Source: Prevotellaceae bacterium
GTDB taxonomy: Bacteria; Bacteroidota; Bacteroidia; Bacteroidales; Bacteroidaceae
NCBI GenBank assembly: GCA_003150315.1
Contig: QAML01000091.1
Location: forward strand, 3,427-67,426
Direction of reading: 5' to 3'
Length of the DNA stretch: 64,000 bases
Each line of letters opens with the position of its first letter. The first letter of the stretch is position 1. Shown here one piece after another: positions 1 to 7,159 of the stretch. Both the position numbers and the translations under genes were made by a program. The notes beneath the pieces were generated by a model, which worked only from the letters and a program-made list of their open reading frames with translations, was not told where the DNA came from and made no database searches.

Positions 1-2
1 GC

Positions 3-104
3 GAGGCTAACTGCGAAGCCGCAGCCAAAGAAGGTTTGAAAACTTACCTGTCCAAGGGCGGCGGAGACTGGCTTGAACTTTTCGGCAACGCGCAAAAACA
101 ATGA
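3..104 (+). CDS. C-terminal fragment of an unidentified protein
   Basis: An open frame runs from the window edge to a TGA at 102-104 and encodes the last 33 residues of a protein, ending GDWLELFGNAQKQ. Its stop overlaps the ribF start as ATGA, so it is probably the upstream, translationally coupled gene of the ribF operon. The fragment is too short to assign to a family. The frame is open from the first base, which fits a real coding sequence, but the call rests mainly on the overlap with ribF. Confidence 0.55.
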   Translation, partial: EANCEAAAKEGLKTYLSKGGGDWLELFGNAQKQ

Positions 105-1036
105 AAGTTTTGCGAAAAGACGACCCGCGTCCCGCCAAAGCTTCGGCGGCTGCCGTAGGTTTTTTCGACGGTGTGCATTTCGGTCATCGCTTCTTGCTTG
201 AAAACGTAAAAGCAGTGGCTCGTGCGCGAAATCTTTCCACCATGGCGGTTACTTTTTCCAAGCATCCGCTTGCCGTGTTGCGTCCCGAGAGCCAACCTTC
301 GCTTTTGTCCACCACCGACGAACGTCTTTCGCTCATCAAAAGCCAAGGCATTGATTTCTGCGCCCTGCTTGATTTCACCAAAGCCTTTGCCATGCTTTCG
401 GCAGAGGATTTCATGCGCGAATATCTCCTTGACCGCCTCAACGTCAAAGTCCTTGTCATGGGCTACGACCATTCCATAGGGCACGACAAGGACAAATCTT
501 TCGAACATTACCGTTCTCTGGGCGAAAGCATGGGCATTTGTGTGGTAAGGGCTGCGAAATATCTCCCGCCGTCGGGCATGGAAATCAGTTCCTCCGCCAT
601 AAGGTGCGCACTGGCAGAGGGAAAAGTGGAACAGGCATCCGCCATGCTCGGTCGCAGATACGCCATTGCGGGAAAAGTAGTTGAAGGTCATCACGTGGGA
701 ACGGGCATAGGCTTTCCCACAGCCAACATCGACGCTTCGGCAGCGGGCAAGGTCGTGCCCGGAAAGGGCGTTTATGCCGCCATAGCCCATGTGGACGGAA
801 ACAAATACGCTTCGGTAGTGAACATAGGCACACGCCCCACTCTGCACAACGGCAACGACACAACGGTGGAGGCTTTTCTCAACAATTTCAACGGCAATCT
901 TTACGGCAGGGACATGAGTTTGGAATTTGCAGCCCGTCTGCGTTCCGAAAAACACTTTGATTCTCTCGAAGAATTGAAGCAACAAATTGCCTGCGACAAC
1001 GAATCGGCAAAAAAGATTCTGAAAAATATTTTATGA
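101..1036 (+). CDS. ribF: Bifunctional riboflavin kinase / FAD synthetase RibF
   Basis: RibF phosphorylates riboflavin to FMN and adenylylates FMN to FAD in the cytoplasm. The 311-residue length is normal. The N-terminal nucleotidyltransferase half shows GFFDGVHFGH at residues 20-29, the family ATP-binding signature. The C-terminal riboflavin kinase half shows GTGIGFPTANI near residue 200, then VNIGTRPTL and a C-terminal acidic helix. The position of the usual GxDFxFG motif reads GYDHSIGHDK, which is a little divergent. The start overlaps the preceding stop as ATGA, supporting this ATG. No own terminator is obvious; a copy of the window-wide palindromic repeat follows at 1176. Confidence 0.95.
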   Translation: MKVLRKDDPRPAKASAAAVGFFDGVHFGHRFLLENVKAVARARNLSTMAVTFSKHPLAVLRPESQPSLLSTTDERLSLIKSQGIDFCALLDFTKAFAMLSAEDFMREYLLDRLNVKVLVMGYDHSIGHDKDKSFEHYRSLGESMGICVVRAAKYLPPSGMEISSSAIRCALAEGKVEQASAMLGRRYAIAGKVVEGHHVGTGIGFPTANIDASAAGKVVPGKGVYAAIAHVDGNKYASVVNIGTRPTLHNGNDTTVEAFLNNFNGNLYGRDMSLEFAARLRSEKHFDSLEELKQQIACDNESAKKILKNIL

Positions 1037-1367
1037 CAAGCCGTCCAACAGGCGCACCCTCCGATATGCAATCAGAAACGCCTCAAACGCACTAAAAATG
1101 ACGCTAAAACGGCACGAAAAAAGGGAGCATTTTTCGCCTTTTATAAGTCTTTGTTTTTCAAATATTTGAAAAAGCAAAAAATATAAGCCATATATTTTGA
1201 AATATAAGGCACATATTTTAAAATAAGTGCCTTGTATTTTTCACAACAAGCCATGTGTGTTTTTCTGCAGTCGGAAAACATCAAAAAATATCGCAAAAAA
1301 ATCCCCTCTCAGGGGTTGGGGATTTGGCAATGTACCTGTATTATCATTGAACAACGGTAAAAAAGAA
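1037..1367. other. Intergenic region between ribF and the ECF sigma gene
   Basis: It holds palindromic repeat copy 1 and, at 1299-1325, a hairpin with an 8-bp stem (AAATCCCC / GGGGATTT, 11-nt loop) about 40 bases before the sigma-factor start. No RNA gene was recognised. An open frame extends upstream of the sigma gene into the repeat, but it is not needed to explain the protein. Confidence 0.6.
1176..1264 (-). repeat. Palindromic intergenic repeat, copy 1
   Basis: Read on the minus strand: left flank ACACATGGCTTGTTGT, arms A (ACAAGGCACTTAT), A-prime and B-prime (ATATGGCTTATAT), then a right flank with CAAATATTTGAAAAACAAAGACTT continuing to about 1140. The central module is in orientation M (A, A-prime, B-prime). 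It lies 3' of ribF. Confidence 0.9.
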
Positions 1368-1850
1368 ATGAACAAACAGATAGAACAACTCTTTAAGCGT
1401 CATTACCGCAAAATGTACCTGCTTGCCAAAGTGCTTTTGCGTGACGGCGATGCCGCCAAAGATGCCGTAAGCGATGTTTTTGCCGATATGTTGGACAATA
1501 ATGCCACTGTGGACTCGGAGACTGCCGAGAGCTTTCTGCTTGTATGCGTCAGAAACAAGTGCTTAAACACTCTTGACCGCGAAAAGACCCGTGAAAGAGC
1601 CATGACATTCATTGCAGGCGAAACCGAAAGCACGGAAGAAGCCCCCGAAAGGCTCACGGACAAGCTGGAGTCGATTAACAACTACCTCAACTCCCAACTC
1701 ACACCGCAGACATCGCAGATAATAAAAATGCGTTACCGCCAAAAGCTGACCTACAGCGAAATTGCGGCGGCTTTGCGCATAAGCGAAGCGGCGGTTTACA
1801 AACACATTGCGCAAGGCATAGGAAAACTGAAAAAACAATTTAACCCCTGA
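1368..1850 (+). CDS. ECF-type RNA polymerase sigma factor
   Basis: A 160-residue sigma-70 family factor of the extracytoplasmic-function type. Region 2 lies at about residues 8-45 (FKRHYRKMYLLAKVLLRDGD then a DAVSDVFADM helix). Region 4 is at about 105-156, with a helix-turn-helix around YSEIAAALRISEAAVYKHIA. The ATG at 1368 is preceded by an A-rich leader (AAAAAAGAA), usual in Bacteroidetes. The frame is open further upstream, but that extension runs through the palindromic repeat and has no family match. The anti-sigma gene starts 5 bases after the stop and the outer-membrane receptor follows, which is the classic trans-envelope signalling order. It presumably directs RNA polymerase to the receptor operon or to other envelope genes. 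Confidence 0.9.
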   Translation: MNKQIEQLFKRHYRKMYLLAKVLLRDGDAAKDAVSDVFADMLDNNATVDSETAESFLLVCVRNKCLNTLDREKTRERAMTFIAGETESTEEAPERLTDKLESINNYLNSQLTPQTSQIIKMRYRQKLTYSEIAAALRISEAAVYKHIAQGIGKLKKQFNP

Positions 1851-1855
1851 AGAAT

Positions 1856-2509
1856 ATGGAAAAGATAGAAAAAGTAATTGATATGGTGGACAACCCCGGA
1901 CGTTACACCGACGAGGAATTCAAAGCCATGCTCAACGACCCCGAAAGCCGAAAAATTTACAAAACAATAGTTGAAACCCGCGCGGCAGCAGACATGGACG
2001 ATGCCGACTTGGACATAGACAAGGAATGGAGCAACTTTGCAGCCCGACATCTTGACACCGCACCGCGCCACACGTTCATCTTTGGCAGTAAATGGAATTT
2101 CATGAAAATAGCAGCCGTATTTGCCGTCGTGCTTGCGCTTTCCGGCGCATCGTATGCCGCATACCGCTACGTAAAAACGGCTCGCGAAACAGCGCAGAAT
2201 CGCATTGAAGCAACTGCCGGCGGCACAGAAAAACAGCAATATGCCGCACCTGCGGAAACAGAAGCCGACGGCAACACAACCAAACCCGCCGAGAAGAGAA
2301 CATTCATAAACATACCGCTCGAGAAAATGCTTCCGGAAATTGCCTCATACTACAACGTGAAAGTAGTGTTCAAGAACGAAGAAGTTAAAAAGCTCCGCAT
2401 ATACTACAATTGGGACTCGAACAAAGGCATGGCGGCTACGGTGAAAGAACTGAACCAGTTCGAAAACATTACTCTCAGCCTTGACAAAGACGTGTTAACC
2501 GTAGAATAA
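1856..2509 (+). CDS. FecR-like anti-sigma factor with DUF4974-type C-terminus
   Basis: A 217-residue single-pass inner-membrane protein. Residues 1-80 are cytoplasmic and acidic (sigma binding inferred), about 82-104 form a membrane helix (KIAAVFAVVLALSGASYAAY), and about 150-217 resemble the DUF4974 domain that ends Bacteroidetes FecR proteins (INIPLEKMLPEIASYYNVKV, then LNQFENITLSLDKDVLTVE). The central FecR domain is very short or missing, so the protein is smaller than usual FecR proteins of about 300 residues or more. It sits between the sigma and receptor genes with gaps of 5 and 8 bases, so all three are probably cotranscribed. The periplasmic part should receive the signal from the receptor. 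Confidence 0.85.
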   Translation: MEKIEKVIDMVDNPGRYTDEEFKAMLNDPESRKIYKTIVETRAAADMDDADLDIDKEWSNFAARHLDTAPRHTFIFGSKWNFMKIAAVFAVVLALSGASYAAYRYVKTARETAQNRIEATAGGTEKQQYAAPAETEADGNTTKPAEKRTFINIPLEKMLPEIASYYNVKVVFKNEEVKKLRIYYNWDSNKGMAATVKELNQFENITLSLDKDVLTVE

Positions 2510-2517
2510 AGCAAATC

Positions 2518-5070
2518 ATGAGACGTATATTTTATATCCTTTTTCTCATTGCCGCAGTCCATACAGCGGGAGCGCAACGTGTAACGCGAAACTATACGAA
2601 ACAGTCAATGGCGGACGTGCTTATAGACCTGTCGAAAGCCACAAGCAATTACCGCATAAACTTTCTTTATAACGAACTCGAAGATTACACCATAACAAAG
2701 CAAATAAACAACAAAACCATTCCCGAAGCCGTAAACGAAGTCGTTGGGTTCTATCCCATGAGAATAACAACCAACGACAGCCTCATTACAGTGGAATGCG
2801 TGGACAAAGCAAAGCAAAAGCTCAGCGGACATCTTGTTGACGCAAAGGGCGAATCGGTTGTATATGCAAACATACAGGTATTGAATCCCGCCGACTCCTC
2901 ATTCGTTACGGGCGGTGTGAGCAATGAAAACGGCGATTTCGTGATTCCGTGCACGGCAAACGAGGTCATTGCAAAAATATCCTGCATAGGATATAACGAC
3001 AAATACCTCACAACTCCCGTGAAAAAGCTCGGAAACATAACCATGAGCCCCAAAAACTACACAATAAACGGTGTGGTGGTGAAAGGTTCGGTTCCGAAAT
3101 ACAAAATGACGCAGGGCGGAATGAACATAAACGTTGAAAATTCGCTCTTAAGCATGGCGGGAACGGCAACAAACGTTCTCGGCGAACTGCCAAGGGTTAA
3201 GGTGAACGCAGAAGGCGATGTAAACGTTTTTGCAAAGGGAAAGCCGGAAATTTATATCAATAATCGTTTGGTTAGAGACAAGAAAGAACTGACGGAACTC
3301 AAATCTTCGGACATCAAAAGCGTGGATGTCATAACAAATCCGGGAGCAAAATACAACGCCGAGGCAAAATCGGTGATTAAAATCAACACAAAACCCGAAA
3401 GAGGTGAGGGATTTTCCACACGACTCGAGGCAAATTCCATGTTGAACCCCTCGTGGAACGGATATGGACAGGTTGATTTGAAATACCGTAAGAAAGGTTT
3501 CGAAATATTCAATACTTTCTATGCCGACAGAGACGTTATCAAAAGCAGAAACCACCTTTCTTACGAAATGACAACGGACAAGCGCAAAACGCTAATTGAC
3601 CAACGTATAAACACAATGTTCAAAGGAGCGTCGGTGAGCGAGAAAGCGGGATTCAACTACGACATAAACGAAAACAATTCCTTTGGCGCATATTATTCGG
3701 TGGTTAAAAGCCTGCACGGAAAAGGCGGAGCAAAAAACAGCAGCATTAATGTTTTTCACAACGGGCAACCGGACGGAACCATTAGCAATGACGCGCTGAT
3801 TTATTCCTATACCGGTCCCTCGCATCAGGTGAATTCTTACTATTCCGGCAAATCCGGCAAGCTCGACATCAATGCAAATGCCACATACATCTGGAATAAA
3901 TTCGGCAGCATCTATCGTTGGAAGGAAGAATCGGACACTTACGAAAACCGCGAAGTGAACACAAAAAATACGAACCACACCAACATGACGGCGGGAAAGG
4001 TTGTGCTGGGCTATCCCATAGGAAAGGGAACGCTCGAAGGCGGTGCGGAAGCCACGCTGACCAATACGCACAGCAATTACATGAATCCCGAGAATCTCAT
4101 TCCCTCAAACCGCAGCGACATAAAGGAAACCAACCTTGCGCCGTTCGCAGAATACAGTTTCAGCGTGGGAAAATGGTCTTTCGATGCGGGACTTCGCTAC
4201 GAACATGTCAATACCAATTACCGCAGCAATGGGGTAAAGGAAAAAGAACCGAGCCGTACTTACGACAATATCTACCCCAATGTTTCGGCGGAATGGAACA
4301 ACGACGATTGGGACTTCAGTTTGGGATATGCCAAAAAGATTATGCGCCCGCGCTATTATGCTTTGCGAAACAATGTGCAGTATGACGGACGATTCATGTA
4401 CGAAGCCGGTAATCCTTATTTGCGTCCGAACATTACGCACAACGTGGAATTCAACGCCATTTACAAATGGATAAACTTCAGTTTGGGATATAATTACGAC
4501 AAAGACATGATGGCTCCGATGGGCAAGCTTTACAACGGACAGGAGATTGCGTTAACGAGATGGGAAAACCTGAAAAAATACCAGACAATATACGCTTCTC
4601 TCGACGTATCGCCCAAGTTCGGATTCTGGCAACCCACTTTCGAGTTGCAGTTTGCCAAACCTTTCGTAAGCTATAAGGATTACGGCGTGAACAAAAGCCT
4701 GCAGCGTGCCGGCATATACTTCGAGGCGGACAACAAGTTTGTTATAACAAAGAAAAACTTCTTTACGCTCGATTATACATACGATCATGCTTCGGACGGC
4801 ATGTGCTCGCACTACAAGCCATATTCCACATTGGACCTGGGATATACCTGCGTGCTGTTTCACGATGCGCTCATGATAAACCTCAGAGCCAACGACCTGC
4901 TGAAAGGAAGCAAGGACAGCTGGACGCAATACGGCAACAATGTGAAAACAACAAAAGACTGCTACAATTACACGCGGAATGTGAGCCTGACCCTCACTTA
5001 CAATTTCAACACAGGCAAGAATCATTACAAAGGAACAGGTGCCGGTAACGCGGAAAAGAGGAGACTCTGA
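2518..5070 (+). CDS. TonB-dependent outer-membrane receptor with STN-like and carboxypeptidase-regulatory domains
   Basis: An 850-residue outer-membrane protein. A signal peptide covers residues 1-20 (MRRIFYILFLIAAVHTAGAQ). Residues 22-95 resemble an STN/secretin-like domain (MADVLIDLSKATSNYRINF), followed by a carboxypeptidase-regulatory-like beta-sandwich (GHLVDAKGESVVYANIQV; SNENGDFVIPC), a plug-like stretch (INNRLVRDKKELTELKSSDI) and a long barrel with alternating aromatic strands. It matches the outer membrane beta-barrel family of Bacteroidetes. No SusD-like partner follows, so it is not a standard Sus pair. The STN-like domain is the expected contact with the FecR-like protein encoded just upstream. 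The ligand cannot be told from sequence. A hairpin terminator follows. Confidence 0.9.
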   Translation: MRRIFYILFLIAAVHTAGAQRVTRNYTKQSMADVLIDLSKATSNYRINFLYNELEDYTITKQINNKTIPEAVNEVVGFYPMRITTNDSLITVECVDKAKQKLSGHLVDAKGESVVYANIQVLNPADSSFVTGGVSNENGDFVIPCTANEVIAKISCIGYNDKYLTTPVKKLGNITMSPKNYTINGVVVKGSVPKYKMTQGGMNINVENSLLSMAGTATNVLGELPRVKVNAEGDVNVFAKGKPEIYINNRLVRDKKELTELKSSDIKSVDVITNPGAKYNAEAKSVIKINTKPERGEGFSTRLEANSMLNPSWNGYGQVDLKYRKKGFEIFNTFYADRDVIKSRNHLSYEMTTDKRKTLIDQRINTMFKGASVSEKAGFNYDINENNSFGAYYSVVKSLHGKGGAKNSSINVFHNGQPDGTISNDALIYSYTGPSHQVNSYYSGKSGKLDINANATYIWNKFGSIYRWKEESDTYENREVNTKNTNHTNMTAGKVVLGYPIGKGTLEGGAEATLTNTHSNYMNPENLIPSNRSDIKETNLAPFAEYSFSVGKWSFDAGLRYEHVNTNYRSNGVKEKEPSRTYDNIYPNVSAEWNNDDWDFSLGYAKKIMRPRYYALRNNVQYDGRFMYEAGNPYLRPNITHNVEFNAIYKWINFSLGYNYDKDMMAPMGKLYNGQEIALTRWENLKKYQTIYASLDVSPKFGFWQPTFELQFAKPFVSYKDYGVNKSLQRAGIYFEADNKFVITKKNFFTLDYTYDHASDGMCSHYKPYSTLDLGYTCVLFHDALMINLRANDLLKGSKDSWTQYGNNVKTTKDCYNYTRNVSLTLTYNFNTGKNHYKGTGAGNAEKRRL

Positions 5071-5102
5071 TTGCATAATGCCCGCACCATTTTCGGAAAT
5101 CA

Positions 5103-5149
5103 AAATCCGTCCCGTGGCATACCGTGTCGCAGGACGGATTTCTGTTTTT
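5103..5149 (+). terminator. Rho-independent terminator after the receptor gene
   Basis: A perfect 10-bp stem, AAATCCGTCC (5103-5112) with GGACGGATTT (5132-5141), a 19-nt loop and the tail TCTGTTTTT. It lies 33 bases after the receptor stop and upstream of repeat copy 2, so the operon ends before the repeat. Confidence 0.85.
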
Positions 5150-5200
5150 GCGCCACATTTTTCCAAGTTTTTCCGGAGCGTAACGACACACGAAAATAAA

Positions 5201-5319
5201 CACAAGGCATGTTGTAAAAAATACAAGCCATATAATTTAAAATACAAGGCACTTATTTTAAAATAAGTGCCTTGTATTTTTCGTCTTTCCAAATATCTGA
5301 AAAACAAATACTTGAAAAG
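5201..5319 (+). repeat. Palindromic intergenic repeat, copy 2
   Basis: Left flank ACAAGGCATGTTGT, then arms B (ACAAGCCATATA), A and A-prime, then right flank CGTCTTTCCAAATATCTGAA. It contains a 42-nt perfect palindrome at 5239-5280 centred on TTTTAAAA. Central module in orientation M-prime (B, A, A-prime). It lies in the convergent gap between the receptor and the fucosyltransferase-like gene. Confidence 0.92.
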
Positions 5320-5364
5320 AGGGGATTTTTGAGCCTTTTTTCCGTGTCGGAATTGGGTATTTTG

Positions 5365-6192
5365 CTAAGAAAGTCGGAGAACCTTTACCTGTTTTCCCCC
5401 GAGTTCGGCGGCAATTTCGGAAAACGAAGAATAATGACTGCCGTAAATGACATTGCAACGCGAAAGGGCAAACATATCGGCGGCAGCGGCAACCATACCT
5501 CCCACCGAAGAGCGCGAAAGTTCGCCGGCGGAAGTAACAACCCGTTTGCCGAACGCGGCAAGAAACCTGCGTTTCACCTCGGGATTGTCGGTGGCGAGAA
5601 AGAAAACGGTTTCGGGATACGACTCAAGCTCTTTGCGCGCCGTTTGCTCAAACAAAGTATAAGGGCTTTGCTTCAGCGCAGGCGCATTGTCCGTGGCGCG
5701 GATGTGAAAACCCACCACTCTTCCCTCAAAACGTCTTGTGGCGGATTCTACGGCGGTTTTAACGGCTGCGGAAGGGGTGAACAGGGAAGACATCTCGAGC
5801 TTTGTGTCGAAAAACTCGTAACAGGTGGCTATGTAAACCTTTCGGGCATGAGCCGAAAGGGTCATGATTTTCTCGCGGTGGAACGAGGCGAAGTCGTTAA
5901 GCTGCAAATCGTAATACAAAGTACGGACTGCGCCGGGCAAATGCAGATTGCGTATCGAAGAGGGCGTATCAATCCATTTTGCCGGTGCAATGCGGAAATT
6001 TTGTAAAGGGGGATTTATCTCACCGAACACGTCCTCAAAACGGCAATAGCACTCATTGTTGCGGGCAAAAGCCACATGCACATCGCCATATCCGCTGCGT
6101 GCCAGCTCATAAGCCGAACGAATAACCCGCATACGGTTTCCCAGTCCGCCCTGAGGCACAACGACAAACCGTTTTGAGGTCGGGGATATCAT
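5365..6192 (-). CDS. Fucosyltransferase-like glycosyltransferase
   Basis: A 275-residue protein with features of the alpha-1,2/alpha-1,6 and O-fucosyltransferase superfamily: an N-terminal GGLGNRMR loop (residues 15-22), a central VGFHIRATD resembling the HxRxxD GDP-fucose-binding motif (about residue 165), FFLATDNPEVKRRF, and near the C-terminus YGSHYSSFSEIAAELGG. It should move fucose or a related sugar from a GDP-sugar onto a glycan or lipid acceptor. No signal peptide is evident, so it probably acts in the cytoplasm. Its start overlaps the YitT stop as ATGA, so it is coupled to the leuS-YitT operon and stands apart from any polysaccharide cluster. The family is fairly certain; acceptor and linkage are unknown. 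Confidence 0.75.
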   Translation of the reverse strand: MISPTSKRFVVVPQGGLGNRMRVIRSAYELARSGYGDVHVAFARNNECYCRFEDVFGEINPPLQNFRIAPAKWIDTPSSIRNLHLPGAVRTLYYDLQLNDFASFHREKIMTLSAHARKVYIATCYEFFDTKLEMSSLFTPSAAVKTAVESATRRFEGRVVGFHIRATDNAPALKQSPYTLFEQTARKELESYPETVFFLATDNPEVKRRFLAAFGKRVVTSAGELSRSSVGGMVAAAADMFALSRCNVIYGSHYSSFSEIAAELGGKQVKVLRLS

Positions 6193-7124
6193 TTTACCTT
6201 AACTTTATCGAATCCTTCGCCATATACGCCGATAACCTTGCTTTGCGAAACGAAAGCATTGGGATCGGTGTGTTTTATGATACGGAAAATGTCCTTACTT
6301 TCTCTGCGACGCGCAAGAACAACAAGCACCTTCTGTTCCTGCTTACTGTACCAGCCATGACCGTCAAGCACCGTAACTCCGCGATGATAGTATTCTATTG
6401 CCGAGGCAATGCTTTCGTAATGGCGCGAAATGATAAGAAACTGCACGCTCTGCCTTCCGGCATTCAGAACATAGTCGAGCGTGGTGTTGGTAATGATTAG
6501 CGTGCAATAGCCAAAGAGAAGTTTAGTGAGATTTCCCACCGGCGTGAAAAGCGAAGAGGTTATGATGATTATGTCAAGCACTATCATCATCTGACCAATG
6601 GTTACATCGCGATACTTGTTGACTATTGCGGCAATAATATCCGTACCTCCGGTGCTGCCTCCCTGAAGAAAGACAAGTCCTATGCCTATGCCCTCGAGCA
6701 GAGAACCTATGACGCACGCCATGAATCCCTGATTGTCGCCGAGAAGTATGGGCAGATGCTCGGAATTGAGGGGAAAGCCTTGTACGCTTTGCATCAAGTC
6801 CTTGCCCAAAGCCATGAAAGCACTGAGCACAAGCACTGCATAGATGGTTTTGACGCAGAATCGCCAGCCCAACTCCTTAATGGCGACTATCAACAGGGCG
6901 GAGTTTATTATAAGAAACGTATAGTGTGCAGGGAAAGCACCGTGTGTGGCATAGAATATCAAAGCACCGATACCCGCCACGGCACCCGTTGTGATTTGGT
7001 ACGGCAGAATGAAACAAGTAAATCCCACCGCGTAGCACAACAGTCCGAATGTTATCAACGCATAATCGTGAACATATTGCATAGGTGTCATCTTGACACC
7101 CGGCATACTCAAAGAATGTTCCAT
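6189..7124 (-). CDS. YitT family membrane protein (DUF161/DUF2179)
   Basis: A 311-residue integral inner-membrane protein. About five or six hydrophobic helices lie in residues 20-205 (YALITFGLLCYAVGFTCFIL; GGSTGGTDIIAAIVNKY), followed by a soluble DUF2179 domain (QFLIISRHYESIASAIEYY; KVLVVLARRRESKDIFRIIK). This is the YitT arrangement; the transported substrate of the family is not established. It lies 35 bases after leuS on the same strand and overlaps the fucosyltransferase-like gene by ATGA, so the three probably form one transcription unit. Confidence 0.88.
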   Translation of the reverse strand: MEHSLSMPGVKMTPMQYVHDYALITFGLLCYAVGFTCFILPYQITTGAVAGIGALIFYATHGAFPAHYTFLIINSALLIVAIKELGWRFCVKTIYAVLVLSAFMALGKDLMQSVQGFPLNSEHLPILLGDNQGFMACVIGSLLEGIGIGLVFLQGGSTGGTDIIAAIVNKYRDVTIGQMMIVLDIIIITSSLFTPVGNLTKLLFGYCTLIITNTTLDYVLNAGRQSVQFLIISRHYESIASAIEYYHRGVTVLDGHGWYSKQEQKVLVVLARRRESKDIFRIIKHTDPNAFVSQSKVIGVYGEGFDKVKVK

Positions 7125-7159
7125 ATCACTATTGTTGCCCCGAAAGGCTGCAACATGTT

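Noticed and set aside
673..690. A CACGTG in ribF as a further parS site
   Set aside because: Only the central six bases match; the flanks (GTCAT and GGAAC) do not fit the consensus, and it lies in coding sequence.
1227..1367. An upstream extension of the ECF sigma gene
   Set aside because: The extension is translated from the palindromic repeat and a hairpin region; sigma region 2 starts right after the ATG at 1368.
5272..6006. A 244-residue plus-strand frame opposite the fucosyltransferase-like gene
   Set aside because: It is antisense to a protein with clear motifs and starts inside repeat copy 2; no family features of its own.
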